DNA from: Liolophura sinensis
Lineage: Eukaryota > Mollusca > Polyplacophora > Chitonida > Chitonidae
Length of the DNA stretch: 64,000 nt
NCBI RefSeq assembly: GCF_032854445.1
Contig: NC_088295.1
Span: 558,501 to 622,500, forward strand
Direction of reading: 5' to 3'
The notes beneath the pieces were generated by a model. That model searched no databases. It was given only the letters and a program-made list of their open reading frames with translations, and had not been told where the DNA came from. Position numbers and translations under genes: made by a program. Below, in pieces: positions 31,516 to 39,409 of the stretch (position 1 is its first letter; each line of letters begins with the position of its first letter).

Positions 31516-32640
31516 CTGCATACTTCAAAACTCAAAAACTGTTTGACGTTCCGCCGAAAGGACGCTTCGTCCTGGCTAATTGAAATGTTCAATTGTTTGA
31601 CGCACAAATTTCTCAACTGCACGATTTTTGGATAATTGGAATAATAGTCAACAGCTAAGAAAAGATCTGAAGCATTAAAATGAAATACATCGCATCATAA
31701 TTTCAAACGAGGAATGTGTAACTTTTTTTGATATGTTTCGTGGACACGTTTCAATATGTCTGAATGCCATGATTCAGGGATTAACAATATGCGGTCTTTC
31801 AGAATTCAATCATCTTCTCTACACTGCTCCGTCATTGTACTTCAGCATTTCTGAACACACACTGGACAAGTTGATTATTTTATAATCAGCGATGGCTCTT
31901 TTAAAATCACGTAGCATCTTTGGGTGAGAACTCTACGATGTGAAGGTGATACTCTGGTTCTGAATGTATAGGTTGATAAACCTGAATAGGAGGTCGTAAC
32001 AAGAGAGATCAGGTGCTATCTTTGAAGAGTTGCTTCCCTTCAATCCATTCAAGCACAAAATTATAACGCCCTAAGGATAATAGAAGAAGCATTTTATTGG
32101 CTTAGTGCTGTTCGGGTGAAAATGTTCTCCAGTAAACACTATGGAACGCCGTCTGTTTGGACATGGAATATTGGCCTGGATTCAAATAAAATAATTCTGA
32201 AATACCTGATGTTGAAACCTGGAAATTTGTGGCATACAATCGCCTCCTGTCAGCAGCTAGTCTTTACTTTTCTGTCCTTTGGTTGCCCTGTCTTGGCATG
32301 AAGACATCACGTATCAGTGTGTCTACACACAGACTCAAACCACGATTTTTTTTTTGTTGTTGTTTACTGGAGAATTAACGAATGGAATACAGCCGTTAAA
32401 TCTCGTACCATTCTAGAATTTCTCGAGAACAACAATGGATAACCATTGTTGTCCAACGTCAAAGTACGTGGGGAATTATTAATATATTTACTTGGTATGT
32501 AGCAATATTATGACATAAAACCTCGAAAAGAAACAACACTATGCTCAGCTGATAGCTGATAGTTAGAAACATCAATATCTGGACGGAATATTACGTTCGA
32601 AAACTTTATGTTCGAATTTAACAATTAGATCTGTTGGGAC
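31516..32640. other. unique sequence downstream of the dehydratase gene
   Basis: AT-rich sequence with no exon or repeat recognised. Confidence 0.5.
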
Positions 32641-32711
32641 TTACATTTGCTTATGCCATACGCCGAGTGAACTATAACACAGAATTATAAATCTCATCCA
32701 TAAAATGTCAT

Positions 32712-34016
32712 TTAAAATGGCATAAATGGTTTTCCAGGAACAGGTTTTCTGGCGTTCTGTTGTGCTTGTGTGTGCGACTCGGCTTTGGATCGAGGGTAGG
32801 GCCGCCTTAGTCCGTCTGGGCACAGTGTTACGCCGAACCCTGGTCGATCAGGTAGCTCAATGATCCCGCCCTTAGGGAGCGGCTCGTCTGGGAACAGTCC
32901 GCCAAAATAAGGAACTATCTGGTCAGCGTTTGGGCTCAGGTTGATGTACTCGGCTACTGGACAATTAGGGAAGGCGTACTGTAGATGATAGGAGTACACG
33001 CTGGAGCCGTGAGGAATTACGAGTGTGTCATGCGCAGACGCCATAGCCACCACTCTCCTCGCTTCAGTAATTCCGCCCAGCCAGGTGATGTCCGGTTGCA
33101 GAATGTCAGCGCATCTTAAGGCGATGAGTTGCCGGAAGCCATATCGAGTGTACTCGTGCTCTCCTGTAGTCAGTAACACACTGGAGCCAGCCAGACTTCG
33201 TTTGACTTCGGCATAACCCTCGTAATCATCAGGGGGGAGAAATTCTTCTATCCATTTTATGCCGTACTTTTCCAATTCTTTGGCCAAACGGATAGAATAG
33301 GGAACAGTTAACGCCATGTAGCAGTCTAGACTCAAAGGGAATTCCGATCCAACTTTTTCACGCCAGGTTTTGAAAAATTCTACATTCTTACGAAATCCTT
33401 CGTCTCCTGCAGACGGTCCATAAGGGCAAGGGATTTTGGCGCCAACAAAGCCTAAACGTTGAGCAATATCTGGCCTGGCAGTGGTGGAGTACACTGGCAG
33501 AAAATCCCTGGCTTTCCCTCCAAGAAGGGCATACACAGGTTCTTGTCTGAGTTTTCCCAGCAAGTCCCAGAGGGCCAAATCGACGGCGCTGATGGTTTGG
33601 ATCGGTAGACCCTTCCGACCATAGTTCAGGGTGGCTCTAAACATCTTGTCCCATATCTTTTCTACGTTTCTGGGATCCTCCCCCTCTAGGAAGCGACTCA
33701 GGTGTTTCTCCACAATAAAACAGCCGGGCTCCCCTCCAATCGTCACCCCCACCCCAACAGTACCGTCTTCAGCCTCCACTTCTACAATAAGTGACCCCAG
33801 AGCATTGATGCCCCAGGATTTTCGGGTACTCTGGTAAGGTGGGTACATCGACATGGGGTTAGCAATGGGCGTCGGGTGACCGTTAATCCAGTGAGTATCC
33901 ACGACATCATGGCAATCCGCCCCTTGATCAGGAGATCTGGACGATTTGCCGGCCTGGGTGAAGGCGCGGACATACTTAATACGAGGAAAGTTCTTACACC
34001 TGTCTTTACCCTCCAT
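32712..34016 (-). CDS. rhmD: L-rhamnonate dehydratase-like enolase-superfamily protein, intronless
   Basis: A complete 434-residue frame of the mandelate-racemase/enolase superfamily. These enzymes abstract the proton alpha to the carboxylate of a sugar acid and eliminate water; RhmD turns L-rhamnonate into 2-keto-3-deoxy-L-rhamnonate. Visible landmarks are HWIN (H43) and STRKSWGIN (R65), which match RhmD substrate-side positions, GCFIVEKHLSRFLEG, metal ligands D231 (LSLDC), E257 (WIEEFLPP) and E286 (GEH), and the D309-H336 dyad (QPDITW, VIPHGSSVYS). E. coli RhmD is about 405 residues; the extra length is at both ends. An in-frame TGA at 34058-34056 supports the chosen ATG. There is no intron, unlike the adjacent dehydrogenase. 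The family is firm; the substrate could be another 6-deoxy or hexonic acid. Bacterial or fungal origin is possible but untested. Confidence 0.92.
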   Translation of the reverse strand: MEGKDRCKNFPRIKYVRAFTQAGKSSRSPDQGADCHDVVDTHWINGHPTPIANPMSMYPPYQSTRKSWGINALGSLIVEVEAEDGTVGVGVTIGGEPGCFIVEKHLSRFLEGEDPRNVEKIWDKMFRATLNYGRKGLPIQTISAVDLALWDLLGKLRQEPVYALLGGKARDFLPVYSTTARPDIAQRLGFVGAKIPCPYGPSAGDEGFRKNVEFFKTWREKVGSEFPLSLDCYMALTVPYSIRLAKELEKYGIKWIEEFLPPDDYEGYAEVKRSLAGSSVLLTTGEHEYTRYGFRQLIALRCADILQPDITWLGGITEARRVVAMASAHDTLVIPHGSSVYSYHLQYAFPNCPVAEYINLSPNADQIVPYFGGLFPDEPLPKGGIIELPDRPGFGVTLCPDGLRRPYPRSKAESHTQAQQNARKPVPGKPFMPF

Positions 34017-34397
34017 ATTGAAGTTTACGGAAAAAGTAAAGACAACTGATATCAGTCACGCTGCTCTGTTTTATTTGGACTTTGATCGGTCGCTCTACTG
34101 CACGAGGTCAACGTGATACGGCCTGACAGACGTGAGCGCACATATGGCGACAGTTGCTTCTAAGGCAGGACTCATATCTCGGACGTATGTGTCTACACCT
34201 GAGTTTTTTTCACGTCATAGTGGCCTATATAAATGTGTCGCTTAATCTAAGTGGAACGTACAATTCGTGATCTATACAGGCCAGAATTCAAGCAGCCGTT
34301 ACACGTGAATAGTGCCCGTGAACACATCTGTGTACCTAGAGATCACAGATCCATTTTAATTGGCATCGGGTTCGCAGCACAACGCAACTCTCCGAAG
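34017..34397. promoter_or_regulatory. divergent promoter region between dehydratase and dehydrogenase
   Basis: It is 381 bp between opposed start codons. On the plus strand TATATAAA (34226-34233) predicts a start of transcription near 34258, with ACGTCA (CRE-like) just upstream in TTTCACGTCATAG. On the minus strand AAATAAAA (34076-34069) is a TATA-like candidate about 55 bp from the dehydratase ATG. The plus TATA places the ATG at 34251 ahead of the expected transcript start and so favours the dehydrogenase start at 34398. Confidence 0.5.
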
Positions 34398-34845
34398 ATG
34401 ACCGAAACGATTCGCAAGACGATGAAGGCTCTGGTGAAGAGAGAAGAGAAAGAGTCGTACGTTCTTCAGGACATCCCAGTGCCGGAGCCGACAGGGGACG
34501 AGGTTCTACTGAAAGTGGAATCTGTGTCCATATGCGGCTCGGACATCAGCCTGTACAAGTGGACAGAGATGGCTAAAGTGATTGCTACCATTCCCTTTAT
34601 CCCAGGTCACGAGTGCGCAGGTGTGGTGGTCAAGGCTGGGCCCCAATGTCCCCTACCCCTTGGAACTAGGGTCGGGGTGGAGAATCACTTCTACTGTGGG
34701 GACTGCTACCAGTGTACCCACAACCAGAAGGAGATCTGTCAAAATATGGGGCAGTACGGGCACGGCAGAAAGACATTTCACGGGGGGTGTTCCCAGTACA
34801 GTATTGTCTCCGCCAAATACTGCTACCCGCTCAAGACAAATATCA
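34398..34845 (+). CDS. dehydrogenase exon 1
   Basis: It encodes residues 1-149, from MTETIRKTMKALV through the catalytic and structural zinc sites to YCYPLKTNI. The donor is GTAGGT at 34846. The last ~31 nt and the donor are the first unit of the 79-bp array that follows. Confidence 0.92.
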
Positions 34846-37800
34846 GTAGGTACATACCTCATGCCTTTCTCATGCAACCGACCCCTTAAACCCAAATACT
34901 GCTACCCGCCCAAGACAAATATCAGTAGGTACATACCTCATGCCTTTCCCATGCAACCGTCCCCTTAAACCCAAATACTGCTACCCGCCCAAGACAAATA
35001 TCAGTAGGTACATACCTCATGCCTTACTAATGCAAGCGTTCCCTTAAACCCAAATACTGCTACCCGCTCAGAACAAATATCAGTAGGTACACACCTCATG
35101 CCTTTCCCATGCAACCGTCCCCTTAAACCCAAATACTGCTACCCGCCCAAGACAAATATCAGTAGGTACATACCTCATGCCTTACCAATGCAAGCGTTCC
35201 CTTAAACCCAAATACTGCTACCCGCTCAAGACAAATATCAGTAGGTACATACCTCATGCCTTACCAATGCAAGCGTTCCCTTAAACCCAAATACTGCTAC
35301 CCGCCCAAGACAAATATCAGTAGGTACATACCTCATGCCTTACCAATGCAAGCGTTCCCTTAAACCCAAATACTGCTACCCGCTCAGAACAAATATCAGT
35401 AGGTACATACCTCATGCCTTTCCCATGCAACCGTCCCCTTAAACCCAAATACTGCTACTCACCCAGAACAAATATCATTAAGCGGACCTAAGTGACAAGG
35501 TCTTTCAGCAACCTGCGGATGGTCGTGGGTTTCCACAGGGCTTTGCCTGGTTTCCACCCACCCTAATGCTGGCCGCCGTCGCATAAATGAAATATTCTTG
35601 AGTATGGCGTAAGACACCAATCAAATAAATAAATAAATCAAATATCATTAAGTACATATCACATGCCTTCCCCATACAAACACCCCCTTCAAAACAAACG
35701 CTACCCGCTCAGCATAAGCACCAGAATGTACGTACAGCCATGATGTTCCCAATACAACCGTCCTCAGAAAAATCCAACCTCTACCCACTTACGGTAAACA
35801 CCAGAATGTACATACGGGCATGATGTTCCCAATACAACTCCCGGGTTAAACGTAGCATCATTTGTGATCAGATATAGTCGTATGACTTAACTGTCCATAA
35901 CGTACATGATATACACCCACATTAATAAAATAAGTGTATAACTCCATATCTTTGACTTTTCACAGATGTATATGACCTCTACATTTTCAGTACAGTTATG
36001 AAATGTTCAATCTGGTTTAAAGCTATGGTCTCTTTAATCCCAAATTCGCTTGCCTACAAGCTGGTGACAAATAATTATGTCAGATATGCAATCTAGACAG
36101 CGACATGTAACGCACATATGGTTGTCTCCCTTTAGCTGCAGAGGACGCGGTGTTACTGGAGCCCCTTGGGGTTGCCCATAATGCCATAGAACGCCTGGAG
36201 GTGGCGGGAGAAGATGTGCTTGTCATCGGATGTGGGCCTGTCGGGCTGCTGGCCATAGGGGTAGCCAAAGCCATAGGCGCTTCAAGGTATTTCTATGTAA
36301 ACATTTGCAATTACCGCGCATGAAAAGTCGACTTACAACCTCTGACGTTTGAAAGCATAAGCGGGTCGTTGTCATATGAAATCAAAGCCATCAGGAATGT
36401 TTTGTATCAGTGATGAAGGAAATAATGGACAGAATAGGATTCATGGAATCTTTTGTCAACTGGCGACCATTGTCGTTTTCTACGTTTTCTGTGATCTATG
36501 AGTCGTAAGAGGGCGTTTTTACATGCGTAAATGAAGTTTGTTGGGTCAGACCCCTCATGAGTAGGCTACAGTTACTTAGTATCGGTTCAGGCCTAGGCTA
36601 TGTAAGCCCAGCTATTATTCACGAACTATGCCCGACTCCGAGATAGTGGTCTTGATTGTGTTTGTCATTCTTACAGAATCACAGATGATGGCATGATTCT
36701 GTTGTCGTCCTTACAGGTTTACGGGTGTTAACATGACTCTGTTTGTCATTCTTACAGAGTCACCGGTGTTGACATGATTGAGTTTGTCATCCTTACAGAG
36801 TCACAGATGTTGACATGATTCTGTTTGTCATCCTTACAGAGTTACGGGTGTTGACATTGATGAAAGTCGCTTGGAATTGGCCAAAACGTTAGGCGCCGAT
36901 CGGCTGATTAATTCACTGAAAGAAAATGTGAAGGAGGTAAGGTAAAAGTATGTCATGTCTACAGCTCATAAGAGACAAAGAGGTAAAGGTTTGATGCTAT
37001 GTGCCTTCTCGCAGTCAGTAAAAAAGCAGAGATTATTTGACTGGTGTTTCACATTCGACGGCGGCCAGCATTATGGTGGGAGGAAACCTGCAGAGCCCGG
37101 GGGAAAGCCACGACCATCCGCAGTTTGCCGACAGACCTTCCCCCTTACGGCCGAAGAGGAAGCCGGCATGAGCTGAACTTGAAGTCAAAGAGGCTCTTGG
37201 TGAAAGGCTCTGGGGTCATTGCGCCATGACATGCGCCTTCTCTCAGTCCAGTAAAGAAACAAAGACGTAATGGTTTGACGCTACATACCGTCTCTGAGTT
37301 TGATAAAGGAACAAAGACATAATGGTCTGACGCTACGTGCCTTCTCTCAGTCTAAGAAAGAAACAAAGAGGGAAGGGTTTGACGCTACGTGCCGTCTCTG
37401 AGTTTGATAAAGAAACAAAGAGGGGGTGGTTTGACGCTACGTGCCTTCTCTCAGTCTAAGAAAGAAACAAAGAGGGAATGGTTTGACGCTACGTGCCGTC
37501 TCTCAGTCTAACAAAGAAACAAAGAGGGAAGGGTTTGACGCTACTTCCCTTTTATAAGCCTAGTAAAGAAGCGAAGCGGTAAGGGTCTGACGTTGCATGC
37601 CTCCTCTCAGTCTAGTAAAGAAATAAAGTGGGAGTGGTTTGACGCTACGTGCCTTCTGTCAGTTTACTAAAGACACACAGTGGTATTAGTTAGACGCTAT
37701 GTGTCTTCTCTCAGTTCAGTAAAGGAAGAAAGTTGTATTGGTTTGACGTTGCATGTCTTCTCTCAGTTTACTATAGAAACAACGAAGGAATGGTTTGACG

Positions 37801-38888
37801 CTGTGCGCCTTCTCTACAGAGTGTAAAAGAGTCATTTCTGTAATGAAAATATGTATATATACATCAGTGATTAGGCCTAATCGCCACTGATTGATTGATT
37901 CATTCATTCATTCATTGAGTGACTGATTGATTGATTAATGGAGGAAACCGACTAAGTGGGAATGTACTGTCTTTTCCTTCAAGGCATGACTTGTCTCTAC
38001 TCCACAGACAGTGCTGAAGCAAACCAATGGGGACGGAGTGGGCCGAATTGCCGAATGTAGTGGGGCGGCGGCCATGATCAGCTCTATGTTTACTTACCTC
38101 CGAAAGGGTGGTCAAGTGGTCATGGTGGGCCTGCCAAAGCAGCCCGTCCACGTAGAAGATCCTCTGCCAAACATAGGTAAGGGGATATCATGGTGGGCCT
38201 GCCTTAACAGCCCGTCCACGTAGAAGATCCTCTGCCAAACATAGGTAAGGGGATATCATGGTGGGCCTGCCTTAAAAGCCCGTCCACGTAGAAGATCCTC
38301 TGCCAAACATAGGTAAGGGGATATCATGGTGGGCCTGCCTTAACAGCCCGTCCACGTAGAAGATCCTCTGCCAAACATAGGTAAGGGGATATCATGGTGG
38401 GCCTGCCTTAACAGCCCGTCCACTTAGAAGATCCTCTGCCAAACATAGGTAAGGAGACATCACTGTGGGCCTGCCAAAACAGTCCGTCCACTTAGAAGAT
38501 CCTCTGCCAAACATAGATAAGGTGACATCATTGTGGGCCTGCCAAAACAGGCTCACTGTGTACCACATTTACAACGGCTATAGGTTACACTTACTGTTAA
38601 TATCTAGCGATTTAGCTTTTGATTTTATACAGTGACGAGTGTATCTCAAAAGCGCATCATGACGACGCCATTTCGCTTCTTCCAGTGTTCAAAGGTTTAA
38701 CGCTGAAAACAGTTCACGGGCGGCAGATATTCCACACGTGGGAAGAGGCGGAAAGGCTAACATCTGAGAAAAAAGTGAAGACTGCGGCCGTCATCTCTCA
38801 CCGGTTCCCCATGTCCAGGTTCGAGGAGGCATTTGACGCTCTGTTCAGCGGGAAGGCCTGTAAGATTGTGCTGGACCCGCACAGCTAG
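34398..38888 (+). CDS. zinc-dependent medium-chain dehydrogenase, threonine/polyol dehydrogenase type (5 exons)
   Basis: Joined exons 34398-34845, 36136-36286, 36840-36936, 38008-38176 and 38686-38888 give 355 codons plus stop, with all phases consistent (1, 2, 0, 1). The protein has catalytic zinc ligands C46 (ICGSD), H71 and E72 (PGHECAGVV) and E158 (LLEPLG). The structural-zinc cysteines are C100, C103, C106 and C114 (CGDCYQC...C). A Rossmann GCGPVG lies at 181-186, with VDID at the end of the second strand, which favours NAD. The C-terminal part has VFKGLTLKTVHGRQIFHTWE, as in bacterial threonine dehydrogenase (341 residues). Members oxidise a secondary alcohol of threonine, polyols or sugar acids. 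Pairing with a sugar-acid dehydratase suggests a sugar-acid substrate, which is inference. A longer N terminus from 34251 is possible but disfavoured by the TATA box. Confidence 0.93.
34815..35468. repeat. 79-bp array built from the exon 1 3' end and its splice donor
   Basis: The unit is AAATACTGCTACCCGCTCAA, GACAAATATCAGTAGGTACA, TACCTCATGCCTTTCCCATG, CAACCGTCCCCTTAAACCC. The first unit starts inside exon 1, and about seven more copies lie in the intron. Every intronic copy through about 35400 keeps ATCAGTAGGT, so the intron holds several copies of its own 5' splice site. Diverged copies continue at 35653-35870 beyond a SINE. Confidence 0.95.
35483..35638 (+). mobile_element. 5'-truncated SINE with 14-bp target duplication
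   Basis: The element runs CGGACCTAAGTGACAAGGTC ... ATATTCTTGAGTATGGCGTA and a CAAATAAATAAATAAAT tail. It is flanked by CAAATATCATTAAG at 35469-35482 and again at 35639-35652. It inserted into the 79-bp array of dehydrogenase intron 1. Confidence 0.92.
36136..36286 (+). CDS. dehydrogenase exon 2
   Basis: The acceptor is TCTCCCTTTAG and the donor GTATTT. It encodes AEDAVLLEPLGVAHNAIERL and the GCGPVG dinucleotide-binding loop through AIGAS. Exon 1 ends in A and this exon supplies CT, making Thr150. Confidence 0.92.
36655..36862. repeat. 41-bp array of the intron 2 splice acceptor
   Basis: About 4-5 copies of TGATTCTGTTTGTCATCCTT, ACAGAGTCACAGATGTTGAC. Each has the TCNTTACAG acceptor and the first bases of exon 3, and the last copy runs into the genuine exon at 36840. 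Confidence 0.93.
36840..36936 (+). CDS. dehydrogenase exon 3
   Basis: The acceptor is CCTTACAG and the donor GTAAGG. The 97 nt encode VTGVDIDESRLELAKTLGAD and RLINSLKENVKE. The Asp after the second Rossmann strand points to NAD. Confidence 0.92.
36955..37825. repeat. ~52-bp array in intron 3, interrupted by a SINE
   Basis: The unit is GGTTTGACGCTACGTGCCTT, CTCTCAGTCTAAGAAAGAAA, CAAAGAGGGAAT, about 12 copies. The first recognisable copy starts close behind the exon 3 donor. A SINE occupies 37031-37228. Confidence 0.9.
37031..37228 (-). mobile_element. SINE, minus orientation, in dehydrogenase intron 3
   Basis: ACTGGTGTTTCACATTCGAC, GGCGGCCAGCATTATGGTGG, ACCTTCCCCCTTACGGCCGA and GGTCATTGCGCC follow the order of the family copy at 29.1 kb. 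The AT-rich tail is mostly lost. Confidence 0.85.
38008..38176 (+). CDS. dehydrogenase exon 4
   Basis: The acceptor is CTACTCCACAG and the donor GTAAGG. It encodes TVLKQTNGDGVGRIAECSGA through GGQVVMVGLPKQPV and EDPLPNI, ending in phase 1. Its last 57 nt seed the array that follows. Confidence 0.92.
38119..38560. repeat. 68-bp array built from the exon 4 3' end and its splice donor
   Basis: The unit is GTAAGGGGATATCATGGTGG, GCCTGCCTTAACAGCCCGTC, CACGTAGAAGATCCTCTGCC, AAACATAG. The first copy is exon 4 itself, followed by about five to six intronic copies. Most keep ACATAGGTAAGG, the exact exon-donor junction, while the most distal has ATAAGG. Intronic copies carry in-frame stops. Confidence 0.95.
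38686..38888 (+). CDS. dehydrogenase exon 5 (terminal)
   Basis: The acceptor is TTCGCTTCTTCCAG. It encodes VFKGLTLKTVHGRQIFHTWE through ISHRFPMSRFEEAFDAL and ends DPHS-stop. The HRF and FEEAFDAL segments are typical of the C terminus of threonine/polyol dehydrogenases. Confidence 0.93.
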
Positions 38889-39037
38889 ATCCGCATGTGT
38901 TCAGTTCGCATTTAGGCCTACTACAGCAATACATTACCAGAGGAATCAGTATACGCATATGCTTTTTCCACATCTCATATTGGCAGAAAAAAGCTAATAT
39001 TTATTATTTTGACGTTATCTTGGCGATGAAGTGAAGA

Positions 39038-39043
39038 AATAAA
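39038..39043 (+). terminator. polyadenylation signal of the dehydrogenase gene
   Basis: AATAAA 150 bp after the stop codon, in AT-rich 3' sequence. No competing signal lies nearer. Confidence 0.55.
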
Positions 39044-39409
39044 CGGAGGTTATTACGTATTGTTGTTGTCTTTGTTAGCCAAAGTCAAATAAGACATAAC
39101 GACATGATCTATTCTGGGCATTACAACTGCCTTGTTAAAATTGAAGACTTGCCGTACGATCATCCACCACTTAGATTGGCTGTAGTTGTACTGGGTGGAG
39201 AGTTTAACCATAACCATCTTCGTGCTGTTCCATACGAGTTCACTCGTTCACCTTAACCACTTCTATTTAACACTACTGTGAGCTCAGAAAAAATGGCATG
39301 GGCATGCATGGTAAGCGTAACCTTAAAAATTACTGTCAATACAGATCATAAGAAAGGGAGTAGTGCTGTCGTATAGGGTGATTGATTTTCAATCTCTGGG
39401 ACACGTCGG

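Noticed and set aside
34582-34968. 128-codon frame overlapping dehydrogenase exon 1
   Set aside because: It is a shadow frame of a well-supported exon and extends into the 79-bp array.
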